From Curtobacterium luteum (GTDB lineage Bacteria > Actinomycetota > Actinomycetes > Actinomycetales > Microbacteriaceae), in contig NZ_LDQC01000094.1 of assembly GCF_001475545.1 (NCBI RefSeq), positions 1 through 33,678 of the forward strand: a DNA stretch of 33,678 bases. Direction: 5' to 3'. Below the pieces are notes generated by a model. That model searched no databases. It saw only the letters and a program-made list of their open reading frames with translations, and was not told the DNA's origin. A program made the position numbers and the translations under genes. Each line of letters starts with the position of its first letter. The stretch's first letter is position 1. Of the stretch, positions 7,275 to 14,541 are shown one piece after another.

Positions 7275-10141
7275 TCGTCACGCTCCTCGTCGAAGGTGGT
7301 CGCGGGTTCCTCGGCCTCGATGCGGTTCGAGGTGGCACGGCGCCGACGGGGTGCGGTCGGGACCGCGAGCAGCGCCGCCGCGCCGAACACCACTCCGAGG
7401 ACGACGAGGTACGCCACGTGGGTGGCCTGAGCGGCCGCCGATCCGGTGGAGGTGCGGTCGACCTCCCCGTCGAAGTGGAAGAGCTGGCCGTTCGTCGTCT
7501 CGCCGATGCTCGTGAAGAGCGCGTCCTGACCGATCGCCCCGGCGGCGCGGTCGTGCACCGCCTGCGCCCGGGGGTCGGAACCGGCGTCGTCGAGCAGCAC
7601 GAAGCTGATGCCGAGCGAGCGCAGCGCCGGACGCGGGTCGTAGCCGCTGCGGCTCGCGAGGTTGCCCGCGAGCGTCGTGAGCTGCTCACCCGAGCGGGTG
7701 AGGGTCAGCGCCGTCGACTCGAGCGTGGACTGGTCGTCGAGTGTCGACCCCTGGCCGCGTTCGAGCGAGACGGAGAGCGAGCCGTCGGGCTGCGGGTCGA
7801 CGACGAGCGTGCCGACGTCCGGGTTCGCCTGGGCCTCGGCGTTGACGTAGGCACTGAGGACGCGTCCGCTCGTCGGCTCGATCGTGGCCGTCTGCAGGTA
7901 GAAGGCCGCGAACGCCGGCGCGACCGTGACGCCCGCGAGGACCGTCGCGACGAGGCCCGCGACGGGCGCGAGCCTCGGCAGCACGTCGAGTCCGATGCAC
8001 GCGGCGGTGACGATGCCGAGCCAGTACACGCTGAGACCGCTGCCCGGCCAGACGATGGTGGTGGTGGAGCCGACGCCCGTGACCGCGAGCTGCGTGGCAC
8101 CGAAGGCCGTGGCGTATCCGAGCAGGGCGACGACGAGCGCGGCGCCCGCGACGGCCCAACGGTGCCCGAGCATCGCGCCGAGTGCCACGACGGCCACCGG
8201 GAGCGTCAGGACCGCCATCACGACCGGGAGCACCCAGGCGACGATCCCGAGCGCCTCGGTGTGGGGCAGCCACCCGCTCCAGTCCGGGACGGGCTGCGCG
8301 ATGGTGAGCTGGAACGCCGAGGGCGTCCGGGTCGCGGACGGCACACCGGGATCGGCGAAGACGGCGAGCGGGTTGCCCCTGGCCACCTGCGCGAGGACCA
8401 GCGGGAGGAACAGCACCGCGGCCGGGACCGGGATGAAGACCCGGCGGTGCGCCCGCCGCCAGCCGACGACCAGCGCGACGAGCCACGCGAGCAGGAGGAC
8501 GGGCAGCAGCGACGGCGCCGAGGCACCGACGACCGCGAAGAGGATGGCGGCACCGGCGGCCCATGCCCAGGACCGGTGCGCCTCGAGGAGCGCGAGGAAC
8601 AGCCACGGCAGCGTCAGGTGCGCGATGACCGCGCCGAGGTGCCCGGTCGTGACCGCACCGACGAGCGTCGGCGTGATCGTGTAGAGCGCCGCACCGATCA
8701 CCGGCACCCAGGTCCGCGTCGTGACCTTGCGCACGGCGAACCACGCGCCGAGCGCCGACACCGGGAACGCGAGCAGCATCACGAGCACGACCGAGGTCGA
8801 CGGCGACCAGAACGTGATCGAGCCGAGGACGGCGACGACCGCGGTGAACGGGTCGCTCGGACCGGTGAAGCCGGTGCCGAGCGAGTGCCAGCCGTAGCCG
8901 ACGTTCTGCCACAGCCGACCGACCGTGCTCGACAGCGGCAGGAGCCCCCCGCCCGTGAGCGCCGGCGAGCCGAGCAGCGGGTACAGCGTCACGACGCTCA
9001 GCACGGCCGCGGCGAGCACCACCCAGACGCCGCCGTCGCCGAGGAACGAGGCCCGTGCGATCGGGGCGTCCTCGACCCGCGCGAGCTCGACGTCGCGCGA
9101 CGTCGTCCGGCGCTCGTGCAGTCGGCGCCAACTCACGCGGAGCGGCTCGATCGCCGCCCACCCGACGCTGCGGTTGCGGGCGAGCACCCTCCGCGACCGT
9201 CCGACCCCGCCCCCGAAGGCGACCGCGAACGCCGCGGCGAGCTCACCCCCGACCGCGGCAGGGTGCTTCGCCACGAGGTGTCCGACGGCGCGGGCGACCG
9301 CGAACGGGACGAGCGTCAGCCAGTGCAGCCAGAGCGACCAGGCTGGTGCGTACGTCAGGCGGCGATGGAGCTGGGCCTGCCGGTGCAGCCGGACGCGCCT
9401 GCCCTCGGAGAGCCGCTTTCGGCCGAACTCCTCGACCGGGCCGGCACTCGTGACCCTCGCTTCCGGGACGACCGCCACCCGGTGTCCGGCGAGGCGCGCG
9501 CGCACGCACAGGTCCAGCGCGGCGTCGACGTCGGGCAGCGCCGGGTCGAACCCGCCGAGCTGCTCCCAGACGGACCGCCGGACGAGCATGCCGGCCGCTG
9601 CGACTGCGAGGACGTCGGTGTACCGGTCGTGCTGGCCCTGGTCGAGCTCGTCCTGCACGAGCACCAGGGACCGTCCGGTCCGGGTCATGCTCTCGCCGAA
9701 GTCGCGGATGCGGGCGGGGTCGTCGTCGTGCACGAGCTTCGGACCGACGACCACGACCGACGGGGCGATCTCCACCGCGGTGAGGAGCTCGGCCAGCGCG
9801 TCGGGTGCGGGTGCGTTGTCGTGCCCGAGGAACCAGAACCACTCGTCGGCCGGACCGGCACCGTCGCCGTCGACGGGTGCGACCTCGCGGACGCCCGTGG
9901 CCACCGCCTGGGCGAAGGTCCGTCGCGTCGACAGGCGGACGAGCGCGGCCGAGCCGCCGAACTCCAGGCCCGCGGTGGAGCCGTCGGTCGACCCCGCGTC
10001 GACGACGACGAGGCCCTCCGGGTGGCGGGTCTGCCGGGCCAGCGCGTCGAGCGTGCGGTCGAGGTGGTCGCCGCCGTCGGCGGCGACGAGGATCGCGGTG
10101 ACACGGGGCTGGGAGACGCTGGGCTGCATGACGGGCGTCAC
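7271..10141 (-). CDS. Large GT2 glycosyltransferase with polytopic membrane domain
   Basis: A 956-residue protein. Residues 12-240 form a GT2 domain: VTAILVAADGGDHLDRTL, the nucleotide-binding VVVDAGSTDGS (45-55) and a GHDNAP segment (106-111) where the DxD-like motif belongs. After about 265 there is a long membrane region of roughly a dozen helices with an extracytoplasmic part, then a final helix near 905-925 and a charged tail. The design suggests a sugar is transferred from a nucleotide donor and the product handled in or across the membrane; substrate unknown. GTG at 10141 gives the longest form; ATG at 10129 is equally possible and neither has a clear ribosome-binding site. It is followed in ATGA overlap by the DUF5719 gene and lies downstream of whiB2. 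Confidence 0.85.
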   Translation of the reverse strand: MTPVMQPSVSQPRVTAILVAADGGDHLDRTLDALARQTRHPEGLVVVDAGSTDGSTAGLEFGGSAALVRLSTRRTFAQAVATGVREVAPVDGDGAGPADEWFWFLGHDNAPAPDALAELLTAVEIAPSVVVVGPKLVHDDDPARIRDFGESMTRTGRSLVLVQDELDQGQHDRYTDVLAVAAAGMLVRRSVWEQLGGFDPALPDVDAALDLCVRARLAGHRVAVVPEARVTSAGPVEEFGRKRLSEGRRVRLHRQAQLHRRLTYAPAWSLWLHWLTLVPFAVARAVGHLVAKHPAAVGGELAAAFAVAFGGGVGRSRRVLARNRSVGWAAIEPLRVSWRRLHERRTTSRDVELARVEDAPIARASFLGDGGVWVVLAAAVLSVVTLYPLLGSPALTGGGLLPLSSTVGRLWQNVGYGWHSLGTGFTGPSDPFTAVVAVLGSITFWSPSTSVVLVMLLAFPVSALGAWFAVRKVTTRTWVPVIGAALYTITPTLVGAVTTGHLGAVIAHLTLPWLFLALLEAHRSWAWAAGAAILFAVVGASAPSLLPVLLLAWLVALVVGWRRAHRRVFIPVPAAVLFLPLVLAQVARGNPLAVFADPGVPSATRTPSAFQLTIAQPVPDWSGWLPHTEALGIVAWVLPVVMAVLTLPVAVVALGAMLGHRWAVAGAALVVALLGYATAFGATQLAVTGVGSTTTIVWPGSGLSVYWLGIVTAACIGLDVLPRLAPVAGLVATVLAGVTVAPAFAAFYLQTATIEPTSGRVLSAYVNAEAQANPDVGTLVVDPQPDGSLSVSLERGQGSTLDDQSTLESTALTLTRSGEQLTTLAGNLASRSGYDPRPALRSLGISFVLLDDAGSDPRAQAVHDRAAGAIGQDALFTSIGETTNGQLFHFDGEVDRTSTGSAAAQATHVAYLVVLGVVFGAAALLAVPTAPRRRRATSNRIEAEEPATTFDEERDE

Positions 10142-10277
10142 TCTACGGTCTGGAGGCGCACGCTCCGTCGCGGACGGCGGCGCGCCGTGAACCTGTGGGA
10201 GCCATCACCGCGCGGTGTGCGCCGGGGAGCGAGATGGCTGAGCCCCGGCGCCTTCGTCGCAGGCTCCTCAGGGGCGC

Positions 10278-10311
10278 AGTCGCAGGGCGCTGGCGCGCCC
10301 TGGGCGCGACT
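10278..10311 (-). terminator. Hairpin directly after whiB2
   Basis: A two-part stem on the minus strand: an inner 7-bp stem of AGGGCGC/GCGCCCT around a 4-base loop, a 4-base bulge on one side, and an outer 6-bp stem of AGTCGC/GCGACT. It touches the whiB2 stop codon. This is a plausible terminator or attenuator between whiB2 and the glycosyltransferase gene; no T-run follows. Confidence 0.55.
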
Positions 10312-10633
10312 ACGCCCGTTTGCGCAGCTTGCGACGCTCGCGCTCGGAGAGGCCGCCCCAGATGCCGAAGCGCTCGTCGTTCTCGAGCGCGTACTCGAGG
10401 CACTGCGCACGGACCTCGCACGAGGTGCAGATCCTCTTCGCCTCGCGCGTCGATCCGCCCTTCTCCGGGAAGAACGCCTCGGGGTCGGTCTGCGCGCACA
10501 GCGAGTCCGCCTGCCAGGCGAGCGGGTTCTCCTCGTCGTCGGTCTCCGTGCGGCGGACGCCCGGGACGCCGAGCGACACCGGGTCGACGTGCCAGTCCTC
10601 CGGAACACCGGCGCTGAAGTCGGAACCGTTCAC
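10310..10633 (-). CDS. whiB2: WhiB2/WhmD-type iron-sulfur transcriptional regulator
   Basis: A WhiB protein of 107 residues from the GTG at 10633. The four cluster ligands are Cys46, Cys69, Cys72 and Cys78 (C-x22-C-x2-C-x5-C). They are followed by the turn GIWGG (90-94) and the basic tail SERERRKLRKRA. The stretch AQTDPEAFFPEKGGSTREAK matches the WhiB2/WhmD subgroup, which controls septation and cell division in mycobacteria and streptomycetes, usually with sigma factor. I prefer GTG at 10633 because AGGGG lies eight bases upstream; GTG at 10642 and 10666 are alternatives that add 3 or 11 residues. It has its own promoter with a palindrome over the -10. Neighbours DUF3499, metallopeptidase-like and manA support the WhiB2 call. 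Confidence 0.93.
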   Translation of the reverse strand: MNGSDFSAGVPEDWHVDPVSLGVPGVRRTETDDEENPLAWQADSLCAQTDPEAFFPEKGGSTREAKRICTSCEVRAQCLEYALENDERFGIWGGLSERERRKLRKRA

Positions 10634-10683
10634 CCTGATCACCCCTGACGACTTGTGACGGACCACGACGGGTTGCCGTCGTT

Positions 10684-10718
10684 GCTGTAATTACAGCGGT
10701 GTGATTCCCGAGAGTCAA
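10684..10718 (-). promoter_or_regulatory. whiB2 promoter with palindrome over the -10
   Basis: Reading the minus strand, TTGACT (10718-10713) and TGTAAT (10695-10690) are separated by exactly 17 bases, a near-consensus sigma-70-type promoter and the best one in the window. The -10 lies inside a perfect 14-bp palindrome, GCTGTAATTACAGC (10684-10697), an obvious place for a dimeric regulator to block or direct polymerase. Transcription would start near 10683, giving a leader of about 50 bases. Confidence 0.78.
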
Positions 10719-10766
10719 GTCGCGGATCATAGAAGCGCCTGACGGTTCCGGCGTGTCATGTCCCCC

Positions 10767-10818
10767 GTCCTGGCGTGTCGCCCGCGTTCTGTCCGGGTTT
10801 CGGGGGACACGCCAGGAC
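10767..10818 (-). terminator. 13-bp perfect inverted repeat downstream of galE
   Basis: GTCCTGGCGTGTC (10767-10779) and GACACGCCAGGAC (10806-10818) are exact reverse complements around a 26-base loop, ten bases past the galE stop. A competing 8-bp pairing is possible between TGTCCCCC (10759-10766) and GGGGGACA (10802-10809), and a further copy of GGCGTGTC lies at 10750-10757. The likely role is termination of galE before the whiB2 promoter. Confidence 0.65.
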
Positions 10819-10827
10819 CGGATCAGG

Positions 10828-11796
10828 TCACGCTCGGGCGACGCTGCGGCGCGCCTCCCACGCGCTCGACACCATCTGGTCCAGGGAGTGCCGCATCGCC
10901 CAGTCGAGGTCGCGGGCCGCCGCCTCGCCCGTCGCGACGATGCGAGCGGGGTCGCCGGGGCGCCGCGGGGCCACCTCGGGCTCGAAGGCGATCCCGGTGC
11001 CCTTCGCCATCGCGTCCATGATCTGGCGGACGCTCACGCCGTCGCCGCTGCCGAGGTTGTACGCCCGGTCGAGCGGCTCCCCCGCCTCGAGCTTCCGCGC
11101 GGCCACGGCGTGCGAGTGCGCGAGGTCGGCCACGTGCACGTAGTCCCGCACGCAGGTACCGTCCGGCGTCGGGTAGTCGTCGCCGTTGATCCGCGGGGTC
11201 CGACCGGCGAGCAGCGCGTCGAACACGAGCGGGAAGAGGTTGTGCGGGCTGGCGTCGTAGAGGTCCGGCTCGCCGGAGCCGACGACGTTGAAGTACCGCA
11301 GCGACGTCGTGGTGAAGCCGCGCGCGACCTCCATGTCCCGCAGCAGCCACTCCCCGATGAGCTTCGACTCGCCGTAGGGCGACTCGGGTGCCTTCGGGGT
11401 GGACTCGACGACGGTGTCGACGTCCGGGGTGCCGTAGACCGCGGCGCTCGACGAGAACACGACCTTCGTGACGTCCTCGTCCGCCATCGCCCGGAGGAGC
11501 GTCGTCATGCCGGTGACGTTCTGCTCGTACGTGTGCAGCGGACGCTCCACCGAGACACCCGCGTACTTGAAGCCGGCGACGTGCACGACCCCGGTGACCG
11601 TGTGCTCCCGGAGCGTGCGGCGCACCAGTTCGCCGTCGAGGATCGTCCCCTCGACGAACGGCACGTCCTCCGGCACGAAGCCGCGGAAGCCGCTCGAGAG
11701 GTCGTCGAGCGCGACGGTGTCGATGCCCGCCGCCCGCAGCGCTCGGACGACGTGGGACCCGATGTACCCGGCACCGCCGGTGACCAGCCAACTCAT
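10828..11796 (-). CDS. galE: UDP-glucose 4-epimerase
   Basis: A 322-residue short-chain dehydrogenase-type enzyme that interconverts UDP-glucose and UDP-galactose in the cytosol, supplying galactose for surface glycans. Visible motifs: the NAD loop VTGGAGYIGSH at the N-terminus, VVHVAGFKYAGVSVERP, the catalytic Ser region FSSSAAVYG and the catalytic pair SPYGESK (Tyr-x3-Lys), then SLRYFNVVGSGEPDLYD and CVRDYVHVADLAHSHA, the last two characteristic of GalE. The start is ATG at 11796; a GTG nine bases further upstream is possible, but TAGCGT seven bases before the ATG suggests a leaderless start there. It may be transcribed separately from manA, 53 bases upstream. Confidence 0.94.
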   Translation of the reverse strand: MSWLVTGGAGYIGSHVVRALRAAGIDTVALDDLSSGFRGFVPEDVPFVEGTILDGELVRRTLREHTVTGVVHVAGFKYAGVSVERPLHTYEQNVTGMTTLLRAMADEDVTKVVFSSSAAVYGTPDVDTVVESTPKAPESPYGESKLIGEWLLRDMEVARGFTTTSLRYFNVVGSGEPDLYDASPHNLFPLVFDALLAGRTPRINGDDYPTPDGTCVRDYVHVADLAHSHAVAARKLEAGEPLDRAYNLGSGDGVSVRQIMDAMAKGTGIAFEPEVAPRRPGDPARIVATGEAAARDLDWAMRHSLDQMVSSAWEARRSVARA

Positions 11797-11849
11797 GGTC
11801 GTCACGCTAGCGGACCGGGGTGTCCGCCAGCGGCCTCAGGCGTGCGTGT

Positions 11850-13058
11850 TCACGCACCCGTCGCGATGAAGACCGTCGACGTCAGGCCCGACGCCGCGTC
11901 GGCCTCGACCGTGACGTCGCCCTCGTCCGGCGTGACGTAGCAGGCCTCGCCCTGGCGGAGCAGCGTCGCGCTCGTCGCACCGACGAGCGTCACCACGCCC
12001 TCGGTGCAGATCGCGATCGAGGGGCCGTCCAGGGGCGCGACACCACCCGTGCCGAGTCCGACCGGGCCGCCGTCACCCGTGACCCGCACGAGCGCGAAGC
12101 CGACGCCGTCGGGGGCGAACCGGTCGACCCCTGGGGCGAGGTGCTCCGGTTCGAGGACGGGTGCCGGGTAGGCGGTGAAGTCGAGGACGTGCAGGAGCTC
12201 CGGCACGTCGACGTGCTTGGGCGTCAGGCCCCCGCGGAGGACGTTGTCGGACGGCGCCATGAGCTCGATCCCGAGCCCGTCGAGGTAGGCGTGGATGTTC
12301 CCGGCGGGCAGGTACATCGACTCCCCCGTCCGGAGCGTGACCCGGTGCATGAGGAGCGACACCACGATGCCGGGGTCACCCGGGTACGCCGCCGCGAGGT
12401 CACGGACCGTGCGGATGTTCGGCCCCGCCTCGTCCTCCGGGACGGCCGCGGCGAGGTCGCTCACCGCCTGCACGACGGCGAGCGCGCCCTCGTCGGCGGT
12501 CTCGAGCCAGCGCACGGTGTCCTCGAGGCCCTGCCCGAGGTGCGCGACGAGCGGACCGAGACGACCGGACCCGGCGTCGAGCCGCTCGACGTCGGCCGTC
12601 GTCTCGGCCACCGGGCGGAAGCCGCTCAGGGCCTCGAAGCGCTCGCTCAGCGCGACGACGAGCTCGGGCTTCGGGAACGGGTCCTTGTAGTTCCGGGCGG
12701 GGTCGTCGATCGGGATGCCGGCCGCCTCCTCGCGTTCGAACCCGTCGCGCGCCTGCTCCGGGGTCGGGTGCGCCTGCAGCGAGAGCGGTGCCGCGGCGGC
12801 GAGCAGCTTCAGGAGGAACGGCAGGCCGCTGCGCTCCGCGCCGAGCGCGTCCTCGGGTTCGGCGGTGATCCAGTCGAGCAACGTGTCGGCTCCCCCGACC
12901 ATCGCCGGGTTGACCACGACGCTCGGGCTGCCGGGGTGGGCGCCCAGCCAGAGCTCGGCCTGGGGTGCGCCGGTGACCGTGCGGCCGAGGAGCTCGGGGA
13001 TCGCGGTGACGGATCCCCAGGCGTAGTCGCGCGGGGTGTTGGTGATGCCGAGGAACAT
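11850..13058 (-). CDS. manA: Mannose-6-phosphate isomerase, class I
   Basis: A 402-residue zinc enzyme that interconverts fructose-6-phosphate and mannose-6-phosphate, the entry to GDP-mannose and mannosylated envelope glycans. Type I features: an N-terminal ITNTPRDYAWGSVTAIPELLG, ELWLGAHPGSPS, the zinc-site strand LSLQAHPTPEQAR, the ligand region KPELVVAL, YLPAGNIHAYLDG and SDNVLRGGLTPKHVD with the catalytic Arg. The length is usual. TAGGCT lies exactly six bases before the ATG, and the divergent ligase-like gene starts only 42 bases away with its own -10-like hexamer. The phosphomannomutase and GDP-mannose pyrophosphorylase needed to complete the pathway are not in the window. Confidence 0.95.
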   Translation of the reverse strand: MFLGITNTPRDYAWGSVTAIPELLGRTVTGAPQAELWLGAHPGSPSVVVNPAMVGGADTLLDWITAEPEDALGAERSGLPFLLKLLAAAAPLSLQAHPTPEQARDGFEREEAAGIPIDDPARNYKDPFPKPELVVALSERFEALSGFRPVAETTADVERLDAGSGRLGPLVAHLGQGLEDTVRWLETADEGALAVVQAVSDLAAAVPEDEAGPNIRTVRDLAAAYPGDPGIVVSLLMHRVTLRTGESMYLPAGNIHAYLDGLGIELMAPSDNVLRGGLTPKHVDVPELLHVLDFTAYPAPVLEPEHLAPGVDRFAPDGVGFALVRVTGDGGPVGLGTGGVAPLDGPSIAICTEGVVTLVGATSATLLRQGEACYVTPDEGDVTVEADAASGLTSTVFIATGA

Positions 13059-13064
13059 GCGGCG

Positions 13065-13094
13065 AGCCTACCGGCGGGTGCACGACGGTACCCT
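13065..13094. promoter_or_regulatory. Divergent leaderless -10 elements for manA and the ligase-like gene
   Basis: On the minus strand TAGGCT (13070-13065) is followed by six bases and the manA ATG. On the plus strand TACCCT (13089-13094) is followed by six bases and the GTG at 13101. The whole divergent promoter region is 42 bases, so the two polymerase footprints must overlap and the genes may compete. No clear -35 is visible for either. Confidence 0.55.
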
Positions 13095-13100
13095 GACGTC

Positions 13101-14486
13101 GTGACGAACACGTGGCCGGTGGCTCGAGGGACGGTTCCGGAGCGGGAGGCGTTCGCGTTCGCGAGCACCCTGCTCGGTGTGGTGTTCGCCGGTGACGCGG
13201 TGCCGAACACCCTCACCTGGGTCGGTGCGGGCGTCCTCTGGGCGCTCGTCGCGGCGTGGGGCGTCACGATCCTCGTCCGTGCGAGGCCCCCGCTGACCCG
13301 GACGCCCCGGTCGCTGTGGTTCTTCCTCGCGTGGTGCCTCGTGTCGCTGGTGTGGTCGCACTGGCGGTACGCGACCCTGCCGAGCATCGTGGTCCAGGTG
13401 GTCTGCGCCGCGGTGGCCTTCGCGGTCGCCTCGACGCTGACCTGGCGCCGCATCCTCGACGCGACGAGCCTCGCGATGCGCTGGGTCCTCGCGCTCTCCC
13501 TGGTGTTCGAGGCGTTCGTCGCGGTCGTGCTCCGCCACCCGATCGCTCCCGCGTGGACCGACTACGGGGACGCGAAGATCCCGGACGCGTTCTACTTCTC
13601 GCGCGCCGAGCTCTTCACGGGCGGCCGCATCCAGGGGCTCCCGGGCAACGCCAACCTCCTGGCGATGGTGGCCCTGCTCGCCGCGATCGCCGTCGGGGTG
13701 CAGCTCGCCGAGGGGCGGATCCGCCGGGCTCGGGCGATCGGGTGGCTGGTCGTCGCCGCCGCGGTGTTCCTCCTCACCCGCTCGTCCACGGTCGCCGCGG
13801 CCGCGGTCGTCGTCGCGCTCGTGCTCGTGGTGGCGCTCTGGATCCGACGGACGCCCACCGAGCGCCGCACGCCGCGGTACCTCGTCGTCGCGGCGGTCGC
13901 CCTCGTGCTCGCGGCGGGCGCCTTCGTCGCCCGCGGGACGGTCTCGGAGATCCTCGGCAAGGGTTCGGACGCGACGGGCCGCGGCGAGATCTGGGCGAAG
14001 GTCCTCGGGCTCGTCGACCAGCACCCGGTGCTCGGCTGGGGGTGGATCGGCTACTGGTGGCCGAGCATCCCGACCCTCGCCGACCTCGCACACCGCAAGG
14101 GCGTGACGTACCTGCAGGCCCACGACGCGTACCTCGACGTGTGGATGCAGACCGGCGTCATCGGCCTCGTCCTGTTCGCGGTCTACGTCCTGACGACCCT
14201 GCAGCGGGGCTGGGCGGGCGCGACGCGGATCGGGTACGACGCACGCCTCGAGCAGCGTCCGTTCGACCCGGTGACGCTCTTCCCGCTCCTCGTCGTCGTC
14301 GCGCTCCTCGTCCAGTCCGTCGCCGAGTCGCGTCTGCTGTACCAGGGCAACTGGATCCTCTTCGCGCTGCTCGCGATCAAGTCCCGCATCGTGCTGGTCG
14401 GCGACGAGCCCGTGTCGACCGGGGACGGGCCCCGCACGCCGCCCGCCCGACGCGCGTTCCGCCGGGTACCGTCCGAGCGCGCCTGA
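13101..14486 (+). CDS. O-antigen ligase/polymerase-like membrane protein (first copy)
   Basis: A 461-residue protein with about eleven hydrophobic helices. The Wzy/WaaL-type pattern is visible: a large extracytoplasmic loop holding HPVLGWGWIGYWW, then YLQAHDAYLDVWMQTGVIGL leading into the next helix. An earlier loop contains TGGRIQGLPGNANLLAMVAL, also typical. Such proteins join lipid-linked glycans into polymers or transfer them to an acceptor on the outer face of the membrane. The C-terminus is a Pro/Arg-rich cytoplasmic tail. I chose GTG at 13101, the first in-frame start after TACCCT with a six-base gap. A second paralogue lies at 16026, so one may polymerise and the other ligate; the sequence does not decide which. 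Confidence 0.83.
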   Translation: MTNTWPVARGTVPEREAFAFASTLLGVVFAGDAVPNTLTWVGAGVLWALVAAWGVTILVRARPPLTRTPRSLWFFLAWCLVSLVWSHWRYATLPSIVVQVVCAAVAFAVASTLTWRRILDATSLAMRWVLALSLVFEAFVAVVLRHPIAPAWTDYGDAKIPDAFYFSRAELFTGGRIQGLPGNANLLAMVALLAAIAVGVQLAEGRIRRARAIGWLVVAAAVFLLTRSSTVAAAAVVVALVLVVALWIRRTPTERRTPRYLVVAAVALVLAAGAFVARGTVSEILGKGSDATGRGEIWAKVLGLVDQHPVLGWGWIGYWWPSIPTLADLAHRKGVTYLQAHDAYLDVWMQTGVIGLVLFAVYVLTTLQRGWAGATRIGYDARLEQRPFDPVTLFPLLVVVALLVQSVAESRLLYQGNWILFALLAIKSRIVLVGDEPVSTGDGPRTPPARRAFRRVPSERA

Positions 14487-14490
14487 CCTC

Positions 14491-14505
14491 GGTCGGCAGC
14501 CGACC
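14491..14505. terminator. Short GGTCGGC/GCCGACC inverted repeat between convergent genes
   Basis: GGTCGGC, one base, GCCGACC; folded, this gives a 5-bp stem with a 5-base loop just after the ligase-like stop, facing a convergent gene. It is weak as a terminator and the evidence is mainly its position. Confidence 0.35.
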
Positions 14506-14541
14506 CCGGTTCGCCGATCGGGCCGCACGGCGGCACCACCG

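Noticed and set aside
7418-10648. A very long open frame on the plus strand opposite the large glycosyltransferase and whiB2, and similar ones at 18253-20754 and 1205-3253
   Set aside because: In this GC-rich DNA, frames opposite or across real genes stay open. Their products are Arg/Asp/Pro-rich without domains, while the genes I call there have clear family motifs.
11842-11857. GTGCGTG-TT-CACGCAC inverted repeat at the manA stop
   Set aside because: The two-base centre cannot form a normal loop and most of it is coding; too weak to call a terminator.
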